DNA of 23,064 bases from assembly GCA_002372775.1 (NCBI GenBank), contig DFIJ01000011.1:1-23064 (forward strand), given 5' to 3'. The notes beneath the pieces are model-generated. The model was not told where the DNA came from, did no database searches, and worked only from the letters and a program-made list of their open reading frames with translations. Made by a program: the position numbers and the translations under genes. Shown piece by piece: positions 8,590 to 18,718 of this stretch (within the stretch, counting starts at the first letter, position 1; each line of letters opens with the position of its first letter). The stretch is from Christensenella sp. UBA3700 (lineage in GTDB: Bacteria > Bacillota > Clostridia > Christensenellales > UBA3700).

Positions 8590-10269
8590 TTAATGTTTTA
8601 GAGATAAAATATTTTCATAAAATAAATTTGATAAATATTCCGTCCGTTTACTTGGATTAAAGGATTTTTCATTCCTAAATCTATTACAGAACCCTCTAGT
8701 TGTTTTATAATTAGATTCTTCGTATTTTTTTATTTTGTCGTTAAAACTACCATTTTTTAAATTTGTATTAATTGAACACTCTAAAGGCAATAGATTTCCA
8801 ATTTGTCCATTTTCCATACAGTCTGAGTCATTCAAAACATGTTCAATTGTGAAATCAGGCATACAAAAACCGTTATTCAAATATCTTTCGAGTACTTCTA
8901 AAACTGTTTGAACTCTATCCTTATTCTTTTCACCTTCGTAGAATGTATTATATTTTGAATACCCAATATTTTTAAATGCATTTTGAAATATTTCCTTATT
9001 AGGTAGTTTCATTTTCAAATCAGCCATAAATTGATTTAACAAGTTATCACTATAATCATTCTCAATTTGGACTGCATATTTATAAACAACATTTGTTAGT
9101 TTATTCGAACTTTCTTCTCCAATTATGTTATAACAAACATAGAAATTGTATAAGAACTCAAGTATATGTTCATAACTTGAGTTAGAAATATCTCCAATGT
9201 CATGATGATGCATGATACTTAACAACACAGGGCGAAGCTGTTCTTGTCTTTTTTTTCTAAAGAAACTTAATACTCTAAACTCCACTGAATTGAGATTGCA
9301 AGTATGTTGCGGGTCTATAATTTTGCTATAATATGTACTCTTCTTTTGCAAATCAAGCAATAATTCTTCTGTATTTCTGGCTTTATATTCTCTCTGTATG
9401 ATTTTATAAACTGACATAGAATTTGTTTTATATTTACATTTATGAGTTGCATAATGTTTTATAAACTTTTTAAAATCGGTACCAATAGTATTTTCAATAT
9501 CCATCCAAATGGATTTGGCTTTATCTCTATTAATTTCAGGTTGAATATATCGCATTATGTAGTTCTTTAATAATTCATAATCTTCTAACTCTGTACCTCG
9601 AGCATTAAGTATCTCAAATATGGTATAGCTATCTTCTTCTGAAGAGGAAATAATACTTATATATGAAATATTAACCGTCATATCTCGAAGTTTTATGATA
9701 AAACCAGGATTGTCTGAATCTGCACTTTCATTAATTTTTGTTGTAAAATATTTAAAGGCATCTATTATATTCTTGTCTCTTTTTTTATTAACACAACCTT
9801 TTTCTAATAGTTTTGTAAGTGACGTCTTATTGAATTCTTCATCGCTAAGATCTCTAATTAAACATATTATTCTATCTAATGATAAATGATAGTCAGAGTT
9901 TACAATACTAGTTTCTTTTGCTTTATCATCTTTAGTAAATAAATATAATTTGGTTCCTTCAAAATCATCCATGAGATTTTCTTTTCTAAGTTTATACAGA
10001 ATACTCCCTAATAAGATAGTTAAAGTAACAATTCTTTGTTGACCATCAATTATAGTAAAATTAGGAATTCCATTTTTTCTACCTTCATCTTTGAGCACAA
10101 AACTTCCTAGAAAGTGAGATGTACCAGAAGTAATAGAGTAAACTATATCTTCATATAGTTCCTCCCAATTTCTTTCTTGCCACACATATCTTCTTTGGTT
10201 TCTTGGGATTCCATATGTATTTCTACTAAATAAATCATAAATTTTTTTTTGCTCTGCATTAAAAGCCAT
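8590..10269 (-). CDS. DUF262/DUF1524 protein, GmrSD/BrxU-like modification-dependent nuclease
   Basis: 559 residues. The N-terminal DUF262 (ParB/sulfiredoxin-like NTPase) domain is recognised by IPRNQRRYVWQERNWEELYEDI (about 17-38), HFLGSFVL and IIDGQQRIVTLTILLG, the DGQQR box. The C-terminal DUF1524 HNH-type nuclease region shows FTIEHVLNDSD, then IGNLLPLECSINTNLKN and a K..Y..S tail, keeping the histidine of the usual IEHI/LPQ motif although the motif is degenerate. Fusions of these domains are type IV restriction enzymes of the GmrSD family; BrxU is the example known to accompany BREX and cut phage DNA carrying modified cytosines. Here it sits between pglX and pglZ, 10 nt after pglX, with AGGTGA before the ATG. 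Its sequence looks more AT-rich than its neighbours, suggesting later acquisition. An A9 run covers codons 8-10. Confidence 0.85.
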   Translation of the reverse strand: MAFNAEQKKIYDLFSRNTYGIPRNQRRYVWQERNWEELYEDIVYSITSGTSHFLGSFVLKDEGRKNGIPNFTIIDGQQRIVTLTILLGSILYKLRKENLMDDFEGTKLYLFTKDDKAKETSIVNSDYHLSLDRIICLIRDLSDEEFNKTSLTKLLEKGCVNKKRDKNIIDAFKYFTTKINESADSDNPGFIIKLRDMTVNISYISIISSSEEDSYTIFEILNARGTELEDYELLKNYIMRYIQPEINRDKAKSIWMDIENTIGTDFKKFIKHYATHKCKYKTNSMSVYKIIQREYKARNTEELLLDLQKKSTYYSKIIDPQHTCNLNSVEFRVLSFFRKKRQEQLRPVLLSIMHHHDIGDISNSSYEHILEFLYNFYVCYNIIGEESSNKLTNVVYKYAVQIENDYSDNLLNQFMADLKMKLPNKEIFQNAFKNIGYSKYNTFYEGEKNKDRVQTVLEVLERYLNNGFCMPDFTIEHVLNDSDCMENGQIGNLLPLECSINTNLKNGSFNDKIKKYEESNYKTTRGFCNRFRNEKSFNPSKRTEYLSNLFYENILSLKH

Positions 10270-10279
10270 AATTAATCAC

Positions 10280-13200
10280 CTACTTAATCTTCGTCAACAA
10301 TTCCTGGAACTTAGCATAATTGACTTTTACACCATCATCTAAATCCATTGGTTCCATCTTATCTGCCCAGTGATGAATAATCTCTTCATATTTATTTAAT
10401 TCTATTAATTGTTCATTAATCTTCTTTAATTGTTTTTGCAACTTAACTTTTTCACTTGTTGATACTGCTTCATCTATCTGATTATTCAACATTTCAATTT
10501 GTGTTCTATATTGAGACTGAAGTGGATGAATGTATCCTGTTCTCATTCTTGCAATTAAATCCGGTGTATATCTATGAATATAAACTAATGCTTTAAATCC
10601 ATTCTTCTTTCCACTATCAAATAACCAGTAAATAGGACGTTTACCAGATCCTGTTACCTGATATGTATTGCAATGATCTTTAAAGAAATCATTCAAGAAA
10701 TAATTACGTAATACTTCTCTAGGATTGCCTTTATCCCCCAATGTGTCAGCAATAAATCTTAGGTTTTCTTCTAATGTATCTTCTCCATAAACACATCTAA
10801 CAAATTCAATAAATCGACTTACAATATCATCTTCAAAATATTCTTCATCACAAATAGGAATAATATCATCTTTATCAGGATTGAATGTCTTGTATTTACT
10901 ATTATCCCATTCACCACCAGCATAAGCTAATCCTTCAGTATCTAAAGAATAACGACCAAACATACAGCCTACTGCATAAGAAATGAATGATTTAATATCA
11001 CGAACTAAATCTGCTTTTCTTACAGTAACATCATTATCTTCTACATAAGGATCTAATTCATCCTGTAATCTATAGATATCAATAAAAATTCTATTTAATT
11101 CTTCTTCATTAGTCTTTAACTGATTAAATCTATCATTACATTCTTTATCCCATAATGAATATGCTTCACTTATAGTGTTGACATGATTCTTTACTAATGG
11201 ATGTACAGTAAAATCCCAAGAGGTTTCAAAAGAATCCCAGTCAACTTTTGATAAATTGATCAACTTATTAAAATACAATTTTAGTGTTTCATTATTTCTT
11301 ATTACTATCGGTAACTTTGCAATATCACCTGGATTTGTATTTAAAGTAGGATTAATTACTTTTTTTATATATCTACAAATTTTAGTATTTAAAAAACATA
11401 GTATAAATTCTATATTTTCTCCAAACCATGCATTAGAAGCTGAACTAAATAAAAATCCATTAGGAAGATATCTAAAAGAATTCTCTCCACTCGTGATAGA
11501 ATTCCATACAATGCATTGCTTAAAAATAAAATCCAAATTAAGATTAACTGCACGAATTCTATTTCCATCATCAGTTTTTTCATGTTGAAGTCTATAGCCA
11601 TCATTTTCCCAGTTAACAACGTAATAATTATTGCCATACCATCTTCTATAATAACCACCATTTGCATATGGAAACCATTTATAATTTGATTCTTTTGCCT
11701 CATCTCGGCTCAATTTAAATCCTATAATTTTATTATCAATTTCATACCATAGTCTAACGAATTCTTTGTTCAAACCTGTGGCCATGCCTTTTCTAGTTAC
11801 ACCATAACTTGATATTTTTTTTTGATTAAAAGCTTTAATTAACGTTTGACTAACCCAATAAGCAATCGGACTTCCTGGGATTTTGCTGAAATTTTCAGAA
11901 GAAGATACATAAAGGTTTCTATTTGTTAAATATTCATTTTCTTTAGTATCTTGTGAATTATAATCTACTAATCTATTAAAACTAGATTGATAATCTTTAA
12001 TAAGATTATTTTCTAAGATAAATGCTGTTGTTTGTACAACTTCACCGCCAATATCTTCAAATGCTCTTGCACCTAAATGTGCCATATTTACGATTGTATT
12101 CGTATTTAATAACTTCGTTCTTAATTTTTCAAAGCTTGATAAGAACATCCAGGAATGCATTGTTATCATAGCTTGGTAAGCATTCTTTTTAGTTAATGCA
12201 TGACATTTCTCAATAAATACCGCAAAAAGATCTGACTTTGAATCAGGATAGTTCTTTTGAACGTATGACTTTTGTATTGGAGAAGGTGCCATATAAGGAG
12301 GATTTGTAATGACCACATCATATTTTTGAACTAATAATCCTGCTTGTCTAATTAATGGCATCAACAAATCATAGATTTCATCGATTTCTGTTTGTGCTAT
12401 TAAATCTACATCTAATGCATTTGCTTTTAAATTCTTGATATGTTTTTCTAACTCATCTAATTGTTCTTCTGTACAAGAAAGATTAACAATAGAACCTAAT
12501 TCTTTTGCTTCTTGAAATTCATTAATTAAATATTGTGCTAAATCTTTATAATTACCTAAATACTGATCATATTCAGATTTCAATTTCCCAGATGATTCTC
12601 TAATTTCAAATACATTGACTTTTGTATCTTTAGAAAGAATTCGTCTATTATAAGACCTAGCTTTCATCATTAATGCGAAATAAGCTAAATGATATGCACG
12701 TTCATCAATTTCTAATCCATACAAGTTATTCTCTAAGATAAGTCTAGCTGCATCTCTATCAGAATAGCCTTGATTTCTATATATATCCATCAATACATCA
12801 AAAGCGTACACTAAAATATGTCCAGATCCCATACATGGATCAATGACTTTAATATCTTCAGGTTTTAACTTTTCATGTTCTTCTTTGATTTTATTTAGTT
12901 GTTCTAATACTTCAGGTTCCTGTTCTGCTTCTTCAAGATAATATTTCCATTCATCATGATTAAAGTTAGGATGTCCATCTATCCATAATCTACCTAAAGA
13001 GTTTTCAGTCATATAACGAACAATCCAGTCAGGTGTAAATAACTGTGTTGCTGCTGGAATGTCATCTTTTGTGTAGTTTTTCTTTTTCTTAACTACATCT
13101 TTAAGTTCACTATTGTAATACTGATACAGCCAGCCAATAATCTGTACCTGATCATTCCAACTGTCTTCATCAATATCTGAAATCAATTTAGCTAATACAC

Positions 13201-13744
13201 CATCTTCTTTTAGTAAGTTATTTGGCATTAGTAAAGTTTTATAGTCACTGATGGATGTAAACATATTTGGAAGATACTGATTCATATCATTACAGATTGT
13301 AAGCAATAGATATTTGTATAGATCTTCCTGATTATTTTGCTCAATATAATCAAATACCTTATGTTTATCTAAACCATCTAATTCAATGTGAATAGCTTCT
13401 GTTAAAAGTTCAGGTTTAAATTCATTATTTTCATTTGTGAAGACTCTGACTCTTTGTGGAAGATAATTATTTACTTCTATATAACGAAGTGCAATAAAAC
13501 GGTTAAACCAAGTATAAGCTACTTCTTCAACAACATGATCAACCCCATTTTTCTTCACTTCAGTGATTAGTTCATTTAATTGTTTTTTTTCTTCATCAGT
13601 AAGTAATCTTCCATGTACTGATACTGTATTATACGAAGGAACACTATCTGCTGTTACTTCATATTCATAAGCTCTTTGAGTGACAAGTTCTTTTAACTCG
13701 TTTCTTGCCCAAACTGCATAGTTTTTTATGGCTGTTTTATTCAT
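10280..13744 (-). CDS. pglX: PglX (BrxX), BREX N6-adenine DNA methyltransferase
   Basis: 1154 residues, standard for type 1 BREX PglX. The class I methyltransferase fold has the SAM-binding motif I DPCMGSGH (302-309) and catalytic motif IV NPPY (481-484, in YDVVITNPPYMAPS), which fits adenine-N6 methylation of a non-palindromic BREX site. The ~230 N-terminal residues and the region beyond about 650 are the BREX-specific and target-recognition parts; a long coiled-coil-like stretch (QIEMLNNQIDEAVSTSEKVK) lies near the C-terminus. PglX methylates host DNA and is required for phage exclusion by most type 1 systems. The start has AGGAAGG-type purines 10 nt upstream, 14 nt after brxC. An A8 run (13590-13583) and an A9 run (11823-11815) lie in the coding sequence and are potential slippage sites. 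Confidence 0.96.
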   Translation of the reverse strand: MNKTAIKNYAVWARNELKELVTQRAYEYEVTADSVPSYNTVSVHGRLLTDEEKKQLNELITEVKKNGVDHVVEEVAYTWFNRFIALRYIEVNNYLPQRVRVFTNENNEFKPELLTEAIHIELDGLDKHKVFDYIEQNNQEDLYKYLLLTICNDMNQYLPNMFTSISDYKTLLMPNNLLKEDGVLAKLISDIDEDSWNDQVQIIGWLYQYYNSELKDVVKKKKNYTKDDIPAATQLFTPDWIVRYMTENSLGRLWIDGHPNFNHDEWKYYLEEAEQEPEVLEQLNKIKEEHEKLKPEDIKVIDPCMGSGHILVYAFDVLMDIYRNQGYSDRDAARLILENNLYGLEIDERAYHLAYFALMMKARSYNRRILSKDTKVNVFEIRESSGKLKSEYDQYLGNYKDLAQYLINEFQEAKELGSIVNLSCTEEQLDELEKHIKNLKANALDVDLIAQTEIDEIYDLLMPLIRQAGLLVQKYDVVITNPPYMAPSPIQKSYVQKNYPDSKSDLFAVFIEKCHALTKKNAYQAMITMHSWMFLSSFEKLRTKLLNTNTIVNMAHLGARAFEDIGGEVVQTTAFILENNLIKDYQSSFNRLVDYNSQDTKENEYLTNRNLYVSSSENFSKIPGSPIAYWVSQTLIKAFNQKKISSYGVTRKGMATGLNKEFVRLWYEIDNKIIGFKLSRDEAKESNYKWFPYANGGYYRRWYGNNYYVVNWENDGYRLQHEKTDDGNRIRAVNLNLDFIFKQCIVWNSITSGENSFRYLPNGFLFSSASNAWFGENIEFILCFLNTKICRYIKKVINPTLNTNPGDIAKLPIVIRNNETLKLYFNKLINLSKVDWDSFETSWDFTVHPLVKNHVNTISEAYSLWDKECNDRFNQLKTNEEELNRIFIDIYRLQDELDPYVEDNDVTVRKADLVRDIKSFISYAVGCMFGRYSLDTEGLAYAGGEWDNSKYKTFNPDKDDIIPICDEEYFEDDIVSRFIEFVRCVYGEDTLEENLRFIADTLGDKGNPREVLRNYFLNDFFKDHCNTYQVTGSGKRPIYWLFDSGKKNGFKALVYIHRYTPDLIARMRTGYIHPLQSQYRTQIEMLNNQIDEAVSTSEKVKLQKQLKKINEQLIELNKYEEIIHHWADKMEPMDLDDGVKVNYAKFQELLTKIK

Positions 13745-13758
13745 TTGTATGCTCCTTC

Positions 13759-16700
13759 CTATTTGATCTGAATTTCTTCATCATCATTGATGTAACTTAA
13801 TAATCTATTTTTTATATTGGATAAGTAACGTTCAACATCTTCAGCACTTGTTAAATTGACTTGGTTGAAGACAACTGCACGTTGTAATTGACGTACTTTC
13901 TTAGTTCTTGGTTTTGATGGAGTAGATGGAGTTACTGGTGTAACAACCTTTTGATTTAAAATTGTATCCATCTTATTTATAATGTCATCTTTTAAACTGG
14001 TGATTGTGTTGATTTTTGCATCTAAGGCGACCAAGTTATTTAATCTGTTGACTTCATCTTTTCTTGCATTATATTGCTGTTTTGCATTTGTTAATGCGGT
14101 TTGAAGTTTTTCGTTTGAGTCTGCTTTTAATTCAACTTCATGTAAACATGAATCAATCACATCAATAACTTCCACTTTCTTTGATTCAATTACTTTATTT
14201 CTTTCATCTTGAATAATTGAAATACAATCATTCAATTCTGGAATGCGATTGTATCTAAAATTATTAGAAATCTTTGTAATATCAGTAATCTTATCAACAG
14301 CATCCTTTACAGCTGGAATATCGTACAAATAATCCTTTTCATACTGCATCACATCATGTCTTAAACTTAATGCGTTATCATATAATTTAATTTGTGTCTT
14401 ATAGAAGTTTTGAACATCTCTCATGTCATCTTTTGAATCTAAAAGTTCATCTTCTAAATTATAAATTGTATCAACTAAGGAAATGTTATCATTTTGAGCC
14501 AATAATACTTTATTTACATAAGATAACGCTTCTTTAATTTCACTAGATCCAGGATGCATAGAAAAATTGTTTTGATTTTGCATATTTTCTAGATTTGATT
14601 TTTCGGCATTAAAAGATCTAGTAATATATGCAACTAATCCATCTTCATCACCAGGAACATCCATCACATCAAAATAATCTTTTAAAATATCTTTAACTCT
14701 CTTTAATTTTTGAGCCGGAATTGTTTCTCGAATAGAGATGTTTGTTAAACCAATTTCTGTTTTCTTACGTAAATATTCAACTAATCGATAATCATTTGGT
14801 TGAATCGTTTGACCAGAATGTTTAATTGTAACTTTTTTTGCTTGAATAAGTCTTGCAACAACAGCTGCAATATCTATTTCTTTCCAACCATATGGAATAG
14901 ATTGATATCTGGATTGAATATCTGCCATAGAAGTAGGCATTTTCATCATAGCTTGTTTTTCTAAATAACTATAAACAGTATCACATGCTGCTTGGTTAGC
15001 CTGCATTCCTTCCATTCCAACATTGCCATCTAAAATATTACGAATATCTGCATCTGTATTTACAAATTCATTCACTTTAGTAATATGTGAATACGTATGT
15101 TCTACAAGAATTTCAAGTGCTTTATCAAGTACTGTTTTTACACTTGTACCAGGAATCGATACAATTTCTCCATCAATAAAGAACTTACCATGAATAATGG
15201 CTTCACTGATATTATCTTTAGCTTCATTAAGTAATCTACGAGCTTCCTTTTGTTTAGTCGTTATAATATTTTGAGTGGATTCAGGTAATTGACTCACATT
15301 CTTTTGACGAATATATTTTTCAATCTTTAACGCATTTTCGATATTATAAAATACAGAGTAATCTTTAGATAATCTACAAATGGCTTCATAATCTTTCGAT
15401 TCTGTAATCAACCTAAGTTCATCTGAATCATCATTTGCTTCCGTGATAAACTTCAACTGCATTTCACCGTTTGAATTACCATGATTCTGGTTATCTACGG
15501 CTTTCACGAAATCAAAGTCGTAATTATAATCATTCCTTGAATATCTATATTTCTTTGTTGTGTAAATATCATCATAAATAATCTTGCATACCTGACTGAT
15601 CACATTAGCTGAATCTATACTCTGATTACTGATTTCACGAGCAATATCTTGTTCTTCATCTGTTAAGAATTGATAGATTTCTCCATTACGTGCAATATAA
15701 TTTTGCTTTTGAAGGCGATCTAAAGAATCCGTAACTTGTTGTTTTAATTCCAATTTATCTACATTGATAGAATCAGCCATTAATATAGTTAAATTCTCAA
15801 TATTCGATTTAATATCATCAATGTAACGAACCAAATACAATAACTTCAATAAGTTAACATCATCTACAGTTAATCCATTACCATCATTAGCTGCTTTTTC
15901 AGCACGTTCAATAACAGAACGAACCGAAGTGTCCAAAAAGCTATGTAATGTATCATAGAAAGCATACATTGGTACTAAAGTAAGCTCATTTTTATCTTCA
16001 ATACGTTGGGCAGATTCCTGGAATCCATTTAACATAGATCTTTCACCGCTGGACTGATGTTTACCAGCGTGACCATGTTTACGAATTTCATTAAATACTT
16101 TCTGCATGATTGTAAACTGATAAGGTACGAATGGGAAGACTATGGCAAATTCATCTTCAGAACTGAATCCCTTTAAATCCTTCATTTCCGTATCAAAAGC
16201 GTATAAGTTACTTAACACATTTTCATTATTTTCATATACACCATCAAGAATCGCATTAGCATCATCCGTCTTAGTTAATAAACGCTTTTCAATAACTTCA
16301 CCAACAGAAGAAGAAGTTAAGCTTAAACGAATCGCAAAACGTGCCATGATACGAGAAAACTCATCCTGACGTAATTTAATAGACATATCATCTAATGCTT
16401 CCTGACCAGTTGCCATAACCCATACCTGTCCACGGCATGTGCTGCCTAACAATTCAATGATTGTCTGTAAATTCAGTAACATATCACTACTTTCACCGAC
16501 ATACTGACCAGCTTCATCAATCATGAATAATAAGCGGAACCCTTTTGGCTTAGAATCCACATAGGCTTTAACTTCTTTCGCAAACTGTTCCGGAGATGTA
16601 TTTGTAATTTCTGCATTATCAAACCAGTGTTGTGCATTTGTTTCATTCATAACCCCCGCCTGAACCAAAGCATCCACAACATCAGTTTCAAAGAATGAAT

Positions 16701-17292
16701 AATCTGGTCTTGTATTTTCCCAGCTTTCCCCATTAATTTCTTCAAATGCATCTTTAAATTCTTGCATTTTACTTTGCTTAATGATGAACTGTTCCAACTT
16801 GGCAAGTTTTAAATCACTTCCATATAGTCCGATATGATCATAGAAGACTTTATAGAAGATTTTTAATACGGAAGTTTTATCTTTTGTGATAGAACTCTTG
16901 GCATCAATATTAAAAAGAATCGTTTCTGTAGGTGCCTTCACACATTTGCGAACATTCATAAAAGCTAATGTATCGTCAAACTTTTCTTCAAAGTAATCTA
17001 CAGTTCTTTTGCCATCAATTTCTTTGTTTTCTAACAGATATGAAAGCATCTTTAAAAAGTGAGATTTACCACTTCCAAAGAAACCCGTAATCCAGACCCC
17101 AACATTATCGGTAGGTGTATCAAAGGATTCACTGTATTCATTAAAGAACTTTGCATAATGCTTCTTTAATTCGGATGTAACTACATATTCTTTTACTTCT
17201 TGAGCAACTACCTGATTATCTTCCTGCTCAACCTGAACAACACCATTAATTGTACGATCGATATCGTCTTTAAACATCTGTTTGATTTTCAT
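13759..17292 (-). CDS. brxC: BrxC, BREX P-loop ATPase
   Basis: 1177 residues from the chosen start. Walker A GFFGSGKS is at residues 70-77 and a Walker B-like LLFMIDEAGQ near 254-263; the rest is the large helical BrxC body, with an STPSTPSKPRTKKVR-type linker region near the C-terminus. BrxC is the AAA-type ATPase of BREX, needed for phage restriction. A GTG lies 9 nt upstream at 17301, but it abuts the Shine-Dalgarno GGGAG directly, whereas the ATG at 17292 is 8 nt from it, so ATG is preferred. brxB ends 13 nt upstream of that ATG and pglX starts 14 nt downstream of the brxC end. Confidence 0.95.
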   Translation of the reverse strand: MKIKQMFKDDIDRTINGVVQVEQEDNQVVAQEVKEYVVTSELKKHYAKFFNEYSESFDTPTDNVGVWITGFFGSGKSHFLKMLSYLLENKEIDGKRTVDYFEEKFDDTLAFMNVRKCVKAPTETILFNIDAKSSITKDKTSVLKIFYKVFYDHIGLYGSDLKLAKLEQFIIKQSKMQEFKDAFEEINGESWENTRPDYSFFETDVVDALVQAGVMNETNAQHWFDNAEITNTSPEQFAKEVKAYVDSKPKGFRLLFMIDEAGQYVGESSDMLLNLQTIIELLGSTCRGQVWVMATGQEALDDMSIKLRQDEFSRIMARFAIRLSLTSSSVGEVIEKRLLTKTDDANAILDGVYENNENVLSNLYAFDTEMKDLKGFSSEDEFAIVFPFVPYQFTIMQKVFNEIRKHGHAGKHQSSGERSMLNGFQESAQRIEDKNELTLVPMYAFYDTLHSFLDTSVRSVIERAEKAANDGNGLTVDDVNLLKLLYLVRYIDDIKSNIENLTILMADSINVDKLELKQQVTDSLDRLQKQNYIARNGEIYQFLTDEEQDIAREISNQSIDSANVISQVCKIIYDDIYTTKKYRYSRNDYNYDFDFVKAVDNQNHGNSNGEMQLKFITEANDDSDELRLITESKDYEAICRLSKDYSVFYNIENALKIEKYIRQKNVSQLPESTQNIITTKQKEARRLLNEAKDNISEAIIHGKFFIDGEIVSIPGTSVKTVLDKALEILVEHTYSHITKVNEFVNTDADIRNILDGNVGMEGMQANQAACDTVYSYLEKQAMMKMPTSMADIQSRYQSIPYGWKEIDIAAVVARLIQAKKVTIKHSGQTIQPNDYRLVEYLRKKTEIGLTNISIRETIPAQKLKRVKDILKDYFDVMDVPGDEDGLVAYITRSFNAEKSNLENMQNQNNFSMHPGSSEIKEALSYVNKVLLAQNDNISLVDTIYNLEDELLDSKDDMRDVQNFYKTQIKLYDNALSLRHDVMQYEKDYLYDIPAVKDAVDKITDITKISNNFRYNRIPELNDCISIIQDERNKVIESKKVEVIDVIDSCLHEVELKADSNEKLQTALTNAKQQYNARKDEVNRLNNLVALDAKINTITSLKDDIINKMDTILNQKVVTPVTPSTPSKPRTKKVRQLQRAVVFNQVNLTSAEDVERYLSNIKNRLLSYINDDEEIQIK

Positions 17293-17305
17293 AATCTTCA
17301 CTCCC

Positions 17306-17860
17306 TTAGATTATATTAAATGCTCGATAGTATTCGTTTGATTTTAATTGATTAAATAATTTTACATAGTGACCATCGAAGGTACCTGGATATAAAACCA
17401 CAATTGGCTTTTTATTGAAGTCTTCTTGTAATGTATTTAATAATGCATGCACACGCATAAATGGGAATACCTTTCCACCACCTGTTATCAATAACAGATC
17501 ATTATTATCATCAAATATATCGACAATCTTTTTTGCGAATACAGTAGCATCGCATGATTTTTCAAATTGTTTTTCTAGAAATTCCTTACCACGTTTTTTT
17601 TCCAGTTGGGGAATACGATTCAAGATTCTTTTATCTTCACAAATGGAAAGAAATGTTTCGTATAGATCAATAACTTGAACATTACATGCTAATTCATCAT
17701 TATTTAAGTGATCTGTAAAATATCGAACAGCCATTTCTTCTTTTGGATTATAACAAAACATTCGAATGTTAACTTCGTTGCTTAGTCCACGGCCTTTTAA
17801 AAAATCATCTTCTTGGATGAATTTTTTTAACTGGTCTAATCTTTCTGTAATATTCGACAT
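17306..17860 (-). CDS. brxB: BrxB (DUF1788)
   Basis: 184 residues matching the BrxB family in size, position and the central VDIFDDNNDLLLITGGGKVFPF and KPIVVLYPGTFDG blocks. BrxB is a small core BREX protein of unsettled biochemistry, thought to bridge PglZ and the methyltransferase complex. Its AGGAGGT Shine-Dalgarno overlaps the brxA stop codon (ATGTAGGAGGTCAATATG), so translation of the two genes is probably coupled. Confidence 0.93.
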   Translation of the reverse strand: MSNITERLDQLKKFIQEDDFLKGRGLSNEVNIRMFCYNPKEEMAVRYFTDHLNNDELACNVQVIDLYETFLSICEDKRILNRIPQLEKKRGKEFLEKQFEKSCDATVFAKKIVDIFDDNNDLLLITGGGKVFPFMRVHALLNTLQEDFNKKPIVVLYPGTFDGHYVKLFNQLKSNEYYRAFNII

Positions 17861-17869
17861 ATTGACCTC

Positions 17870-18469
17870 CTACATGTATCCAAATGCAATTAATGCATCT
17901 TTGTTGTTTGTATTTTCAATTGCTTCTTTCACGGATAAATCCAGAATAATATTATTTAATACTTCAGATCTTGTATTATCCAGATATCCATTCTCAACAA
18001 GAGTTTTCTTTAAGACTTGTTTACATTTATTAATTGTGGAATCACTCCAAGAAGCTACAGCTACATTTTGTTCTTGAAGACGAGTAAAGAAAGAATTTAG
18101 ATCCATTTTCGTAAAAGATAAATCTTGTGTTCTGTATTTTTCACCAATCACACCAATCATAAATTCCCATACAATTCTGTAGTAATTCATCATCAAAAAT
18201 AGGCATGCCTGTTTAGCCGCATCCGATGAGCCATTGGCTACGATATCTATTAGCTCTTTACTTTCTGCTTGATGAAATCTAGCCAAACAAACTCTCGTTA
18301 TGTTATTTAAAGATTTTTCTGTTGGATACTGAAGTAAATTGTTCGTTACAACTTCACCAATAATTTCAGAATCACTTTTTTCTTCTAATAATAGTTTTGC
18401 CACAATTCTCATTTCATGAAAAAGGAACTGTTCACGTGTTATTGTTCGATATGGAGTATATATATCCAT
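17870..18469 (-). CDS. brxA: BrxA (DUF1819)
   Basis: 199 residues of the BrxA family: early FLFHEMRIVAKLLLE helix, central YRIVWEFMIGVIGEKY, then TINKCKQVLKKTLVENGYL. BrxA is a small all-helical DNA-binding core BREX protein. The start ATG lies 4 nt after the regulator's stop codon and its GAGGTGA ribosome binding site is inside the last codons of that gene, so the regulator and brxA are co-translated. No odd features. Confidence 0.93.
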   Translation of the reverse strand: MDIYTPYRTITREQFLFHEMRIVAKLLLEEKSDSEIIGEVVTNNLLQYPTEKSLNNITRVCLARFHQAESKELIDIVANGSSDAAKQACLFLMMNYYRIVWEFMIGVIGEKYRTQDLSFTKMDLNSFFTRLQEQNVAVASWSDSTINKCKQVLKKTLVENGYLDNTRSEVLNNIILDLSVKEAIENTNNKDALIAFGYM

Positions 18470-18473
18470 TCAA

Positions 18474-18692
18474 TTATTCACCTCGTTCTTCCTTTGGAAT
18501 TATTTCTATAACATCATCAAATGTACAATGTAAATAATCACAGATATCTATAAGTTTATCCATGGAAATTGTTTGACCTTTTGATAATTTAGCCAACGTT
18601 CCAGAAGATAACCCAATCTTATCTGCAAATTCAGTTTTTGTAAGATTCATATCAATAAGAATCTTAAATAAATTATTGTAATTTACTTTCAT
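18474..18692 (-). CDS. Small XRE/Cro-type HTH regulator, first gene of the defence operon
   Basis: 72 residues, almost entirely one helix-turn-helix domain: LTKTEFADKIGLSSGTLAKLSKGQ followed by the MDKLIDICDYLHCTFDDVIE dimerisation-type helices seen in YozG-like XRE proteins. GAGG lies 8 nt before the ATG. It is the promoter-proximal gene, directly upstream of and coupled to brxA, so autoregulation of the BREX operon is the natural inference. It is not the WYL-domain BrxR that often controls type 1 BREX systems. The promoter upstream carries two perfect palindromes that could be its operators. Confidence 0.85.
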   Translation of the reverse strand: MKVNYNNLFKILIDMNLTKTEFADKIGLSSGTLAKLSKGQTISMDKLIDICDYLHCTFDDVIEIIPKEERGE

Positions 18693-18718
18693 GTTGTTAA
18701 CCTCGCATATACAAGTTC

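Noticed and set aside
11256-11703. Open frames overlapping pglX in other frames on both strands
   Set aside because: pglX is continuous here with family-consistent sequence; the alternative frames show no domain or start signal.
17299-17301. GTG at 17301 as the brxC start
   Set aside because: It directly abuts the GGGAG Shine-Dalgarno, whereas the ATG at 17292 is correctly spaced.
5936-18692. Classical Pgl (type 2 BREX) or DISARM assignment
   Set aside because: No pglW kinase, brxD, brxHI or drm genes; brxA, brxB, brxC and brxL with pglX and pglZ define type 1.
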